Part shown: piece by piece, positions 12,439 through 25,062 of the stretch
Numbering within the stretch: position 1 is the first letter of the stretch
Layout of the letters: each line of letters opens with the position of its first letter
Source: Paramecium pentaurelia
Taxonomy: Eukaryota; Ciliophora; Oligohymenophorea; Peniculida; Parameciidae
DNA length: 64,000 nt
Direction: 5' to 3'
NCBI GenBank assembly: GCA_905183005.1
Contig: CAJJDO010000093.1
Location: 8,203 to 72,202, forward strand
The notes under the pieces: model-generated
What the model saw: only the letters and a program-made list of their open reading frames with translations
Told to the model about the DNA's origin: nothing
Databases searched by the model: none
Program-made: the position numbers and the translations under genes

Positions 12439-14259
12439 TCAGTTCTTCAATATAACCATGTTTTCAATTGCTTTTTTAGTTATTGTTTCATCCTTAAACA
12501 CATCATGTAACAAGACTTTCTCAATTGGAATTCTTTTCTCTAATTTATTCAAAAAATCCTTAAATTTTGGAGATATCTGTTATCCTCTAATTATATACAT
12601 TAATAATTTGTATAATAAATAGGAATCTACAGATTCATCAAACATTTAACCTGTACTTACTTCAGGTGAAGCAAATTCAGATAATTTTTATCTATTATAT
12701 AGTTTAAATTGATATGTTGAATAAGTGAAATTGCAAATGGCTACTTTTTCAATTGAATCTGGTTCTTGTTTATTTGGAATAACTCCTATTTAATTTGGAT
12801 TCAAACAAACTATAATCACACCCATCATATGAATATAATGAAAGATAACCAATAATTATTTAGCTATTAATCTTATTTAGAATTCTATTATATAGATTAT
12901 AATTATCATACCACTTAATTATTTTATTTATGATAGATATTCATCAAGAGTAAAGGGGATGTTTTCACAAATTTAATATATTGTAGTTGTATTTTAAAAT
13001 TGAATTTCATGACATTTGATTACTCCTTTAAAATTAGATAATGAATCATGAATAATTAAATTTGAAATAGAAATATTATCTAATTAGAATTATTGAATTG
13101 ATAATTTCAATCCTAATGATTTATTAACACATTCAATATGTTATTTTTTATTATTATTATTATTTAAAATTTAATATTTCTAAGAATAAGGACAATAAAG
13201 TTAATGTAATTCTATTTGAGTATCAAAAAACAATTAGACTTCTATTTTTAATTTATCACATTTAATAGCAATTCCAAATTTATTTACATATTATTATTTT
13301 GGGATTTCTTATATTATAGAATATGCTAAAGGTATTATTTCTATATATTAAATAATAATAAAATACCAATTATATCTTGATGTTCTGATCCATAAAGAAT
13401 TAACAATTTATTTTCAATCAATTAAAATTTTCTTTTTACAAATGCATTAGTATTTGTTTTCTACCAAACATATTTTTCTTCCAGATCTAATTAATTGAAC
13501 CATAAATTAATAAATAAGGATTGTTAAAGATATTATATTACTTTTTCATTTATCAACCATTTATAAAATTATTCTTCTGATTAAGGACAATAATGATCCA
13601 AATAATCTTAGATTAATTTTTGATGATTCATTTTTTCATCATCAAAATTAGCTTTCTTTATTGGAGATACATTATTATTATTGTCTATACCAGAAAGATC
13701 TAATGATTAATTTGCTAAATCAATCTCTGGCTCTTATTCCATTTCGATATCAGATTCATCAAAACAAGAGTATTGTTCATTAAAAACTTCTTCTTTGTTT
13801 ATCATATTCTTTTTTAAAAAAGCTTCATCAGATTATATTATTTAGTAAAACAAGGGCTTAGGTAAATTACTCAACTTGATATATATATTACATATTTTAC
13901 TGCTAATTTGAAATTTTGTTTGTTTATTGGAAATAATTGGGAGAATATCTGCTGATCTTAATGCACCTAACCTAAAAAAGAATATAATGATTCTTATATT
14001 ACTTAAAAATAATAGAAGTTTGCCATCACATTTCTAATATATCCAGTGATTCCTACAAGTTTAATAATTTCATATACCATGCACCCTATTTAGTAATAAA
14101 TATACCTAAAGATTAAAAATTAAAAACATCTCTTCACTACTTTGAACTTAGATGATATTAACCATTTATTATACTTAATTGTAGAACTTTAAATTTGTCA
14201 TACTCTTTCATCTGATATCTATTTTACGCTTATTCTTATTTTCCAAAAAGACATCCCAT
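12439..14259 (-). CDS. Probable N-myristoylated kinase-like protein (pseudokinase)
   Basis: The ATG at 14259 gives MGCLFGK, a good myristoylation and palmitoylation start (Gly2, Cys3). Several introns follow and the N-terminal half is not fully resolved. Near 13600-13860 is an acidic linker. The C-terminal part looks like a kinase C-lobe: LNPNQIGVI where HRDLKPEN should be, ICNFTYST in place of DFG, then FASPEVSTGQMFDESVDSYLLY, resembling the APE to DxW region. Both catalytic Asp residues are missing, so it is probably a pseudokinase used for scaffolding at membranes; that role is inference. The stop TGA is at 12439-12441, tail-to-tail with GPHR (39 bp apart). Alternative: an unrelated membrane-anchored protein. 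Confidence 0.55.
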
Positions 14260-14285
14260 AATATTAATAAATAGTTGTTAAATTA

Positions 14286-14819
14286 ATGCTTCGGTCTGCT
14301 TTATATGAAATAGCTCATGATTACATTATTCAAGGAGAAGATAGTTTGTAAAATCAAGAAACTGAAAACTATTAACCTAATCGAATTCCTCTATCAACTA
14401 AATAAGAAAATTTTGTAGATCCATTCTAAAACTTCTCTAATCTTCTTCAGGCATAAAAATAAAAGAAATAAATAAGAAGAGCCTTGATTTCTATTGATAC
14501 TAACTTCAACACACTCTCTGGCTCTCCTGAAAAAAATTAAAATGTTGCTAACTGTAGCTCAAAACATTAATCAACTTATTCATCCCCAAAAAACTTTGTA
14601 TTTTATGATAGATAAATTCGTTGGTTGAATTAAGTAAAATAAACCATCAAAGTTAAAGAAGTTATATAATAATAGAGATAAAGTGTTGAATGCCCATTTA
14701 AACCAAAGAAATGTCCAACTTCCTTACCTTAAACCACAAAAAATCAAAATAATAAACCTACTAAAATGAGGAAAGACTCATATTCAACAATTCATTTATT
14801 AAAACAGAAGTTCTACTGA
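14286..14819 (+). CDS. Hypothetical Gln/Ser-rich protein
   Basis: One frame of 177 codons, MLRSALYEIAHDYI... to ...LLKQKFY, without introns. It is hydrophilic and low in complexity apart from IRWLNQVKQTIKVKEVIQQ and a short CPFKPKKCPTS patch with two Cys. No known domain was recognised and no signal peptide or membrane helix is visible. It is divergent from the MGCLFGK gene, with only 26 bp between the two start codons, so the two must share one very small promoter if both starts are right. Confidence 0.65.
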
Positions 14820-15000
14820 TTTTGCTATATATATATATAAGATTATTAATTATATTTCATTTAATCAATAATTAAGATTTTAGGATATATTAGAAATTAC
14901 AAATAATAATAAATATTCTTAGAAATATGACATTACTATAAATCTTATGTCTTCATAATTATATAAGGATAATTAATTTTATTAAAATACATATTAAAAA

Positions 15001-15823
15001 ATGGCAGAACAAGTGGTTCCTAGTAGAATGAACCTTGCTTTGTATAAGGCTAAGATTATATCAGCCAAAAAAGGTCACGAATTGTTAAAGAAGAAATGTG
15101 ATGCATTGAAAACTAAGTTTAGAATAGTGATGGTTGCTTTATTGGAAAATAAAAAATCCATGGGTGATGAAGCACAAGAAGCATTACTCTTAATAGCAAA
15201 AGCTTAATATGCAGCAGGTGAATTCCAGTATTATTTATATTAATAATAGCTAAAATGTTAAGGATGCTGTAAAGAGAGCCACAATCAGATTGGAAATCTC
15301 AAGTGAAAATATTGCAGGTGTCATGTTACCTGAAGTTAACATTAGAGAAGTTGATGATTCAGATTCGAGTATGAGTCAAATAGGTTTGGCTAGAGGTGGT
15401 CAATCTATTTAAAGATGTAGAGATAAGTTTAAGGATTTATTGGTTCTTCTTATAAAAATTGCATCATATTAAGTAATAAAATTGATTGGATTTCAAGACT
15501 TCTTTTGTCTCCTTGGATCAAGTTATCAAAGTAACTAATCGAAGAGTCAATGCTCTTGAATATGTTGTCATTCCTAGATTTGTTGCTACTATGAATTATA
15601 TTGATATGGAATTGGATGAAATGTCAAAAGAGGACTTTTTCAGGTTAAGTTAAGAATTAACTATAGATTGAAGAAAGTACTTGATAACAAAAGGAAAATA
15701 ATAGAAAAACAAAATTAAGAAACAGCTAAAAGATAATTGGAAGTTGAGGATATGAATTGGTAAGAAAGAGAAAGTTATGATATGTTGGCAGAAGAATAAC
15801 CTGATGAAGATGTATTCTTTTGA
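15001..15823 (+). CDS. VMA8: V-type proton ATPase subunit D
   Basis: Subunit D is the central rotor stalk of V1. It couples ATP hydrolysis to proton pumping in vacuoles, endosomes and the contractile vacuole system. The start MAEQVVPSRMNLALYKAKI is followed by the family features SAKKGHELLKKKCDALKTKF, LARGGQS (family LARGGEQ), TSFVSLDQVIKVTNRRVNALE and EYVVIPRFVATMNYIDMELDE. Three introns were read: 22 nt after AAGEFQ (about 15228), 25 nt before TSFV (near 15475) and 23 nt before LKKVLDNKR (near 15643). The protein is about 250 residues, normal for the family. TGA is at 15821-15823. It lies tail-to-tail with the kinase on the minus strand (72 bp). Confidence 0.95.
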
Positions 15824-15895
15824 GAATTATATACATTTTGAATAGAAAAATACAATAACATTTACATTTTGAAATAAAAAAGATTCATAAATGTT

Positions 15896-17361
15896 TCAAG
15901 GCTATTTTTTCTAAGGAAGTATAACCCTTTTTTAATTTTGTAACATAACATTTTTAGAAAACACTGAAATTTCATCTAAGCTCTTTTTTGATTACATATC
16001 GATGGATTATCGAAACTTACATTTTTATAATTTCTCCTCACTCTTTTTATCTTATTAATGTTCTTCAGATGTATTAAAAGCTAATTATTTTCTAATTAAG
16101 ATTTTCTTAATTAGTCTTTCAATCTATAGATTGTTGTTTTCAATTTCCTCAAGAATTGTCAGACAAACTTTTGCATTTAATCTCAATTAAGGATTAGATT
16201 CTAACATATAAGGAAGTAGAATCTATTGAATATTCTTATATCATACAAATAATTAATCCATTTTATTTGAATTATATTCTGGATGTTGTGATTACTTTTT
16301 TAATTCAAATATTCCTTCCTTATTTGATTGATATATAGTCTATTTGCTCTATTTGGTATTAAATAGATTCTCTCCTGTTAACCTTTAGTTAAAATATCTT
16401 TACTTACAATTTATATAGAACACATCCTAAACTGAAAATATCTGCTTTCTCATCATATGGCTTATCTTTATTGAAATTAATTATTTCTGGAGCCATATAT
16501 CCAGGAGTTCCTGATGTTGGAAATATTAACTAATTCCTTATCTTTCTTGCCAATCCAAAGTCAATCAATTTTACTTGTTCTGCTTTCATTATATTCAAAG
16601 GGTTAATATCTCTATGCATTATACCCTTATTATGAATATATATAATTGCCTCCAACAATTCCTAAAACTCTATTCAAATTTTACTTTCATTATCTTTATC
16701 GTTTCATTAACCGAGAGACCATATTGTCTACTCTATAATTCAGTATATAAAGTTTTCCCGTTTATATATTCCATCACTATATAATAATTTTGTTGATCCA
16801 CATAGGTTTCTTTCAATTTTACTATACTCGGATGCTATAATTAGTTCAATAGACTTAGCTCATGTATTAATTGAGGCTTTGATTTTACGAATAATTTACT
16901 ATTGCTCCATCATTTTAAGCTATTTTCATCTTGTCTACTTTCTTTATTGCAAAATAGTTCTCATTATTTTCTGTGGATATACATCTATAAACTGATCCAG
17001 TCATTCCACTACCTATTTCCATATGAAATTAGTAGAATGTAGTCACCGGGTTGAAAAATACTTTTCCAGCAAGCATCTCCTTTAGAAGATTCAATTTTGG
17101 TCCATAGACTTCTTTCAATCTACCGTTATATGAAAATTCAAAAGCCACTATTCTCTTATTCTCACAAATCCACCTTATCGTAGTTGTTAAATTCGTTTTT
17201 AAATTGTATTTTGGACTTTTAGTCGGATCCTATTTTGAACATCAACTTACATCAGTCATCACCATTTCGTCGGCAAATAAATACAATTAGTAAGCTCTAT
17301 CTTTGAAAAAGTGTTTTCTTATAACTTGTACATTAAATAATGCTTTCTCGTAAGATTACAT
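15896..17361 (-). CDS. Active Ser/Thr protein kinase with PH-like N-terminus
   Basis: From ATG at 17361: MQSYEKALFNVQVIRKHFF, then an N-terminal module of about 100 residues (AYQLYLFADEMVMTDDP...) that resembles the PH-like front end seen in many Paramecium kinases. The kinase domain follows with the glycine loop GSGMTGSVY, beta-3 FAIKK, IMHRDINPLNIM, LIDFGLARKI, a GTPGYMAPE activation segment and KADIFSLGCVLYKL. All catalytic residues are present, unlike the other kinase-like genes here. Introns include a 21-nt one after MVMTD and others in the N-lobe and near 16380-16405. The C-terminal 100 residues are charged. TGA is at 15896-15898. CaMK/CDPK-like grouping is plausible but there are no EF-hands. 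Confidence 0.88.
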
Positions 17362-17902
17362 TTTAATTCATAAAAATCATCATTTCAATATGATGCATTC
17401 TAATTTCTAAAATGATATTCAATATTAGAGAAAGGATTGTGTGAAAATAAGAACTTTTTCTTATAATAAAATAGACTATTTATAACTTTATTGTCTTACA
17501 AAAAGATTATGTCCTTAAAATTAACTATAAATTTATTAATTATATTATCAATCAAATATCAATTGTAAAATTGAACAATGTTTCATTAAAATTAGACATC
17601 AATTTTATTTATTCTTTGTTTGATATTTCTTACATTTAAGACTTTATAATTATTAAATATTTTTTTATTTACAAAATAGATTGAATAATCTATATTAGTG
17701 AGATAATTTATAATGATATTCATATATTTTATATTTGAATTTGAAAGCAATAACATTTTATTATTATCATTATTTTGCTAATTAAATAGTTAAAAATTAT
17801 TTAAATAAAAATATATGATTAAATGTATGTATAATGAATCTCTCTATATAAAATTACAATAATTAGAATTTTAATTTGAATTATTTAAAATAATTATATT
17901 CT
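17362..17902. other. Spacer between divergent kinase and MCM8-like genes
   Basis: AT-rich, 541 bp. No ORF with a recognisable product, repeat or RNA was found. Promoters for both flanking genes must be here. Confidence 0.5.
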
Positions 17903-20034
17903 ATGGCTTCATAAGTATAAAATAATAAAGATTATAATCATCTACTAACAATTTGGAATGATTATTTCAACAAACCTGCTAAAGAAACCATTGATCTCCA
18001 AGACAATATTCATAATATGATAATCTTATTTTACAAATTATTCCAAGAAAATGATTCAATTATTGAATATCAACATACTCCAAATTTGATTGAATGTAAA
18101 ATTGACATATAATAATTATTCAAATTGATTGATGATGGTGAATAACTTCAAAATTTATTTATCAATGACCCTTAAGATTGGATTAATTCAATTTCATTAG
18201 CAATTTCAAGTTTAAACAATAACAAGAAAGTTATTTGCCGACTTCATAATATTCCTTTATCAAAAAAATTAGCCTCTTAAGACATTGGTAAATATATAGC
18301 AATAATGGGAACCATCATTACAACTGGTTCATCAAAATTATTATTAGAGAGAGCTTGTTTTGTTTGTATTTCATGTGATGAGTATGAAAGTAAATAATAA
18401 ATTAAAAATTAGAATATTATGTTAATTCAGATGGGTCTATTCCAAAAGTAAATCAATGTAATAAATGTGGGAATTCTAATACAATGAAACTAGATAGAAA
18501 TAGAAGTGATGCTGTATTATACTAGAAAATAAAATTGAATGAATTGTAAATAGAAGTAGAATTGAGAGATCTTTATGTCAATTGTTTTATGTCAGGAGAT
18601 GAGATAATAGTTCATGGTATAGTAAAGACAATATAAGATGAATAAAAGAGTTCTCTTTATGTAAAATATATACAAGCCTATCATGTTAAACATGAATAAA
18701 TTAATGAAAGTTTTACAAGACACGAAATAAAGACAGTTAATGATTTAGCTAAAAATGGAGAGTTGTTTTATGCTTTAATAAATAATTTCTGTCCAAGTAT
18801 TTATGGACATGAAATTGTAAAAGCTGGATTATTGTTATCTCTTGTTGGAGGTAGTACTTGTAATAGAAATGCATCACATTGTTTATTAGTAGGTGATCCT
18901 GGTTAAGGAAAGAGTTAATTATTGAAGTTTGCTCATTTACTTTCAACTCGTTCAATATATGTTTCAGGGACTGCTGTATCACAATGTGGTTTGACTTGTT
19001 CAGTAAATCATAAAAATGATGATACAATTATAGATGCTGGTGCATTAGTATTGGCTGATAATGGAGTTTGTTGTTTGGATGAAATTGATAAAATGTAGAG
19101 TCAACATTATGCATTATTAGAAGCTATGGAATAATAAACAATCACTTTGGCTAAAAGTGCTGTTATGTGTTAATTTTATGCTAGAACTACAATTATTGCA
19201 ACTGCAAATCCAGCATAAGGTCATTTTAATAAAACAAAATCATTAATTGAAAATTTAAAAATATAAAATACTTTATTATCTAGATTTGATTTAATTTATT
19301 TATTGATAGATGAACCAGATATGGAAAGAGATTAAAAATTATCAGAACATATTATGAATTTTCATAATATGAAAACATCAAGAATCAAATTTAATAATAG
19401 TGATGAAATGAAAACCCCAAATGCTTATAGAACTTTAAATGAAAGATTACATTCTAATTAAATTAATTAAGAATTACCATATTAATTAATGAAGAAAATT
19501 ATTGCTCATGTTAAAAATATTAAATCAATTCTTACATTAGGAGCTTAAAAATTAATAGCTTCCTATTATTTGAAAATTAGATAAACTGCATTTGGAATGC
19601 CAATTACTAGTAGATAATTAGAATCACTTATTCGATTGTCTTAAGCCAAAGCTAAATTATGTTTAAGATAAGAAGTAACTGAAGAAGATGCTTAATTTGC
19701 TATTGACATTTTTGAAGAAAGCAGATTTGATTGTTTTATTAGTGGATTAAGCAATTAAACAACTAATAAAAAAGGTTAAGCTAATTCAATTAATAATTCA
19801 AAAAATATTGGAACATTATCAAAACCAAAATAAACTTAAATCTTTTTGGATGAATTACATAAAGTTTCATTATAAAAGGATTCTTATGAATTTTCAATGG
19901 AAGAATTGAAGAACACTGCTAGAAAGATAAATCTATAAGTTGGAGATTTAGGTGATTTCATTAGTAAATTAAATTATGATTGTATGCTCATAATGAGAGG
20001 AAATAATGTATATGAATTAAACTACAAAAGATGA
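17903..20034 (+). CDS. MCM8: MCM8-like DNA helicase
   Basis: A hexameric helicase subunit acting in homologous recombination and replication-fork restart, in meiosis and mitosis. Only one intron is seen (23 nt, beginning near 18392), inside the zinc finger CFVCISC...CNKCGN. The AAA+ core has Walker A GDPGQGKS, Walker B CCLDEID, sensor ATANP and arginine finger LLSRFDLI. The stretch HYALLEAMEQQTITLAKSAV, then GHFNKTKSLIENLK and LSEHIMNFH, matches MCM8 more closely than MCM2-7 or MCM9. It is about 700 residues, within the usual MCM8 range. The end includes a winged-helix-like region. The stop TGA is at 20032-20034. An MCM protein is secure; MCM8 is likely. Confidence 0.9.
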
Positions 20035-20086
20035 TCTGATTAAATTATAATATTAATTAATTAATTATATATATATATTAATAAAT

Positions 20087-20826
20087 ATGAATTAAGAAAT
20101 TCAAGTTGAATAAAGACTTTCATTATATGATATTGTAAGGGAAAAAAGAGAAGAAAAATAAGTACCAATTAGTAGAATGGTTTATGCTACTTATTTTAGT
20201 GAAAGTGCTATTCAAAAAATTGATGTTGAATAAGTTTTGACTAAATAAGTTATATTATCCTTTTATTTTAGATTAAAGAATTGAGTGACACTCAAGGTTA
20301 AATTTCAGGTTTTCTCTTAATTAGAGGTCTCTTTAGTTTACATCTAGTAGAAACTTAATCACATGTTATGAATCTATGGATGCGCAATCTCTATGCTGAA
20401 TATAGAAAAGAAAAGAATATTTATAGCATGATTAATATTGTTACTGTAAATGAGGATAATCCTACAAGATGTTTTGATAGATGGTATTGTGAAAACTTAT
20501 TTTAAACTGGTCCATAATTATCAGATATGGATAAAACAGAAGCATAATGTTAAGAGAGAGTTTGGGAATTATATTAATAAGTATGCAATGCTGGTATTAA
20601 ACACAGTGCAAGAACTTAAAAAGACAAATAATAAAATAAAATAGCAAATGATGTCCCAATATCTTTGGATGATATAAACATGTTACTGCATAAAAGATTT
20701 ATGTCGATTGAAGAATATAATGAATTATATTTAGGGGATATCAAAATTGAATTAGAATAAGAAAAAGTTTATCCATAAACATTACCATTAACTAGAGCAT
20801 TAGAATATAAAGATTTAGGAGAATGA
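20087..20826 (+). CDS. BLUF-fold / TEX47-like protein
   Basis: About 230 residues in two exons, with a 23-nt intron near 20249. The central part, SGFLLIRGLFSLHLVE then VMNLWMRNLYAEYRKEK and NIVTVNEDNPTRCFDRWYC, resembles the ferredoxin-like BLUF fold of the TEX47 family, in which the small domain has lost flavin binding. No clear flavin-binding residues can be named. It starts 52 bp after the MCM8-like stop on the same strand, but co-transcription is not expected in Paramecium. The TEX47-like call rests on pattern recognition; the ORF itself is secure. Confidence 0.6.
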
Positions 20827-21233
20827 AGTAAAATATTTACAATTGTTATTTAACAACTATAAATCATGTCCAAATTATGTTTTTCTAATATAACATTAAT
20901 TATCTATCTTTTTTATCAATAATTCTACTCTCAATTAAATAAAGTACAAAGTGAGTATATTTATAATAATCCTAATCTTGTTTATTTTAATATTAGTTTA
21001 TGATATTTAAAATTATTGTGAATTATTTCTAAGCTTTAATTTTCTTAATTTATTTGATAAATTAAAGTAATTATTAAATACCAAATCATCGATAATCATA
21101 ACTTAAATATCAATAAAAAATATTAAGTTAATCCTATTCAAAACCAATATAATCTTTTTTTTCCTGACACAATTGAATGTGTAAACAAAAATTACTTTAA
21201 TTATAATAAATAATAGATCATCGAACTCCAAGT
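20827..21233. other. Spacer or unresolved upstream exons
   Basis: An ATG at 20866 opens a short signal-peptide-like frame (MSKLCFSNITLIIYLFY). It could be the first exon of the membrane protein downstream, but no intron chain linking them was found. Confidence 0.3.
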
Positions 21234-21840
21234 ATGAAAACAACAAATGATTAATAAAGTAATGTTACTTCCTGTAAGATGAAGACTTTTCTAAGAAAAC
21301 AGTGATATCTAAGAAAATGTTGATAAGATCAAAATAAATTATAAAATTTAAAACTAATAATCTATCTGTATTACTAGAATATGGAATTCATAAAGAATAT
21401 AAAGTGATTCTCATTTCATCAGATATTTCACATAACTCAAAGGGATTTAGTAAATGATATATAAAAATAAATATATCAAAAACATAATAAAAAAGAAACC
21501 CAATTACTTAGATGAAAAGTAACATAGATTTGATTCTAAAGAATTATAACAAATTTAGTTTTAAAAATAAAAAATATTGAATCAAGACTTATTAATATCT
21601 TTAATGAATTTTAGAATAAAATACTGCATCTTTGAGAAAATATTTTAGAATAGCTTTAAATTAAATCTAAAATATTAGAAATACATAATAACGAGATATA
21701 AAATGGAAACCAAAAAATTATATTAGAATCAGAAGTTCTAATTAAATCAATAATTAACCAATTTTCAAGATAAATTTTAAATTCTATCATTTTATATTAT
21801 TTTTGCAATTCTATTAATTATCATTTATATTTTCTATTGA
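21234..21840 (+). CDS. Putative single-pass membrane protein
   Basis: ATG at 21234 followed by a 20-nt intron gives MKTTNDQQNEDFSKKTV, open to about 21456. A second frame, open over about 187 codons to TGA 21838-21840, ends in an obvious C-terminal helix (FYIIFAILLIIIYIFY). At least one unresolved intron joins the two. The middle is basic and hydrophilic. It resembles a tail-anchored or type-I membrane protein; no family was recognised. It ends 30 bp before the TLDc gene on the same strand. Confidence 0.45.
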
Positions 21841-21870
21841 ATAATTTAATGAATTAAAAAAAATTACTAA

Positions 21871-24141
21871 ATGTTAAAAGAAGAAGTAATTAAAAAAGAA
21901 TGCATAAAAAATGACCATAAAGGCTTCTAAATTGTTGCTGTTGATCTTTCAGATGAATTAATTAAAGAAAGTGATCAAAAAAAATATTATTGTGTGAAAT
22001 GTCTTCTAGAAAAGATTGGAAATAAAAAGATTATTCTTTTTGAAGAAGCAATAAAAAAGAGTGAAATTGTTAACTAAGAGTTAAAAAAATGTACAGCTGA
22101 TAAACAAAAAGAAACAAGGGAAAGTATTTAAAAACTATCAGATGTAATCAAATCAATAGAAGGAAGTTTTAAAAAATAGTTTGATGATTTAAAGAAACAG
22201 TTAGAAATACAAATAGATAATGAATAGAAAAAATTAGATAAAATTCCAGAACCCACTACTCCAAATGATGATATTAAACTTTTGTCAAGTTGTTATCAAG
22301 AAGATGGTAAATTAGCAAGTCCTCCTCCAAATATAGATTATAAAGAAATTACAGAATCTTTAATTTAAATTAGAAAATTACTTAAATAATTAGAAAATTT
22401 TGAATAATTACAGGATGTAGACAAAGAAATATAGAAAATAGAATAGACATGTTCAATTAATTTAGAGATTAATGAAAAATACAAAGTAAATAAATATATT
22501 TAATATTTAGAAAACTCCTGCTTTAAATGTAACATGTGATACTCATAAAATGGAAATAATTATGTTTAACTTAAATCAAGATTAATTTGAGTAAACAAAT
22601 CCATTTTTATGTGTTGAATGTGCATAAGATCTTTTAACAAGAGGTAATAAGGCTGTTTCTAATACAATATCATTAATGAAGGCAGAAGAAAAATGGAATG
22701 AGTACATTAAAGAGTAAATGGAAAAAAGATCATAAAGATAATCAAGACTTAATTAAGCTATTGCATTTATTAAAAAATTATAGGAGAAATAAAATTCAGA
22801 ATTGAATAAAATGATATAATCTCTTAATGAATAATTAAAAAAATAACCTAAAGAATATGAAGAACTTATGAAATTAAGAAATACTCATCTAAAAAATTAA
22901 GATAAATAGAATCTTCTTGAAATTGTTAAAATTCTTGGTTAATAAAAAAATATTGAATTTATTTCAAATTAAGAAGACTTAGAGTTATATTAAAGTCAAA
23001 AGAGAATATTAGAAGAACTAATTAAAGAAAATTTAGTAATAGAAAATTAATTATAATGGCTTTAGAATTATGATAAATGTATATTATTTAATTAAAATTA
23101 GTACCCAAAAGATCAAATGATTCTGAAAATGAAAAAGAAGTAGTAGAATTTCTTAAAAAATCAACTATTCAAGATTTATATTTATCCTTCTTTGAAATGT
23201 CTTTTAATTCTTTAAGTTAATTTAAAAAAGAAGAAAATGATTTATAATTATAAGGAAAACTTTTAAAAATACAATCATCAGATTAGGAAAATCAAAATGA
23301 AGCACTTTAAAATTAACGAAAATGGTATTAATAATTCTAGTAGAGCTAAGCTAAATTAGAAAAATTTAAAAAGGTTGATGAATTATAAAGATCAAAAGAA
23401 GAATATGATGAATTATTAATGTAAAATACAGAAAATGAAAAGAAAATAAAATATTTAGAAACTTTGAATAACAATTTGAAAACATAAGTTTAGAAAGCAG
23501 ACATAAAAATTGAAAGCATGAATTAAATGATATCGAAGAATAAGATTCAGAATTAAGAAGTGATAGAAGAGATACAAAAAGTATATTCAATTTAACAATT
23601 ATAATGGAAGACAGGAGATACAAGATTACTTTAATATGATTATGCCTAAAAGATATACAGAAAAATAGAAGAAAGAACTAAAAAATAAATAAAAAATAAA
23701 TATTTGTTATGTTCTTTAACTGGATGGTAGTTAAACTTCTCTAAATTATGGTGTTCTATAGATAAAATGTCATCTTTGTTAATGATTTTTAAATCAAAAA
23801 GCCAATTTATTTTTGGTGGATTTTCACCTTGTTAATGGCTACTAAAAAGTGGTGGAAACAATCAAAATGATTAAGAATTATAATCATTTTTATTTTCTTA
23901 GACTTAAGATGAAATTTATCCTCTAGAATCAAAATCAACAGCTATTTCTGGTAGCGAATCATAAATAAGTTTTGGAAGCTAAGACATTATAATAAACAAT
24001 AATTTTCAAGAAGGATCATCAAATTTAGGATATTCATATTCAACTATTCAATATAAGATACCTAATAAATAAAATCATTTATTCGGATCACCTAAACCAA
24101 ATATCATGGTATGTGAGGTTATCATGTTAACATTTGTTTGA
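21871..24141 (+). CDS. B-box-like, coiled-coil, TLDc protein (T1)
   Basis: The N-terminal Cys/His module has C11, H16, C41 and C44. A second module (CDTHK ... CVECAQ) begins right after a 25-nt intron at 22486. A coiled coil of roughly 300 residues rich in Gln, Glu and Lys spans about 22750-23700. A 24-nt intron sits near 23074. The TLDc domain follows: CSLTGWQLNFSKLWCSIDK, MIFKSKSQFIFGGFSP, TAISGSESQISFGSQDI, EGSSNLGYSYS and the end VIMLTFV. TGA is at 24139-24141. From about 22710 to the end it is base-identical to the T3 gene at 26406, although the first 600 bp differ, which points to gene conversion or an assembly join. Function is inferred from TLDc proteins elsewhere (oxidation resistance, V-ATPase regulation). 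Confidence 0.82.
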
Positions 24142-25062
24142 AATAAGATTATTATTTATATAAAAATATATTCCAGATATTACAGTTGTGAGAATAATCA
24201 AATTTTTCGTACATATTGGTTATTCAATCTTTAGAAAACATTAATAAAATGTCTAGATATTTGGGAGAAGAAGAAAAACATAAATTGATTATATCCTAAT
24301 AGAAATATCAAATTTTCTTTAGTTTAGTATAATATGAAATTATAGCTATTTAATTATTTAGTTAATGAAAGATTTATAATGAAAATAAAATAATTTAAAG
24401 AAGTATTTCAAAAATACCTTCGTTAGCAATTTAATATTTCATTACTTTTAGAATATTTATAAGTAGAATTAACAATAGAATTTTATTCATGATCATCTAA
24501 AAATCAGTAATAGTCATTGAAATTATTGGCAATTTTTTAAATTAGAACAATATGATTGACAATAACAAATTTATAAATTAGCTTATTGTAAGGAGTGAAT
24601 TGATATTTTACAAAGAATATGAAAATTTGATTATATTATAATTCTAAGGTTTCTTTATTTAACACATGATATAATATATGTTGTTATAATTTTACTTTAA
24701 AGTATGTATTCTCCAAATTATATATTATTTAAAATTAGATACATGTATAATTAAAGAGTTATCATAATAATGATTACAAAAATGATATAAGAATAAAAAA
24801 TAATTAGTATATATTATAATTAATATATTATTTTAATACATGAATATTTATAGACTCAATTAGAAGCTCAGACACATAATGGAAGTGTTTGATATCATCT
24901 AGAGAGAGTATTGTATATATTAAATTCTAGTCAATTGCAAACTTTAAATGGGTGTTATTTAGGGATTCATTAAGATTATATGATTCATTAAGTATTAAAA
25001 TTTCCTAATCTCTTTGATATTAATTATGATGAATTAAAGTTAAATATAGTTAACTTTTTTTA
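22483..25062 (+). repeat. 2.6-kb direct repeat, copy 1
   Basis: Matches 27018-29597 at an offset of 4535 bases. There are only a few substitutions (all before about 22710) and none was seen after that, including introns and spacers. Copy 2 ends at the N at 29598. Confidence 0.9.
24249..24773 (+). pseudogene. Unidentified ORF with one in-frame TGA (copy 1)
   Basis: MSRYLGEEEKHKLII... runs 39 codons to TGA at 24366-24368. The same frame then continues for 134 codons (KIYNENKIIQRS...IIKELSQQ) to TGA 24771-24773. The downstream part is hydrophobic and mixed, like a small membrane-associated protein. A 45-nt GT...AG segment (about 24328-24372) would remove the TGA in frame, but that is long for an intron here. 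It is either a pseudogene, a long-intron gene or two ORFs. No family was recognised. Confidence 0.45.

Noticed and set aside
23366..23623. Repeated minus-strand ORFs (MYLLSSIIIVKL...) at three places
   Set aside because: They are antisense shadows of the A-rich coiled-coil coding strand of the TLDc genes.
24249..24773. TGA read as selenocysteine or tryptophan
   Set aside because: TGA clearly ends most genes here. No SECIS element or Cys-aligned site is visible, so recoding is not supported.
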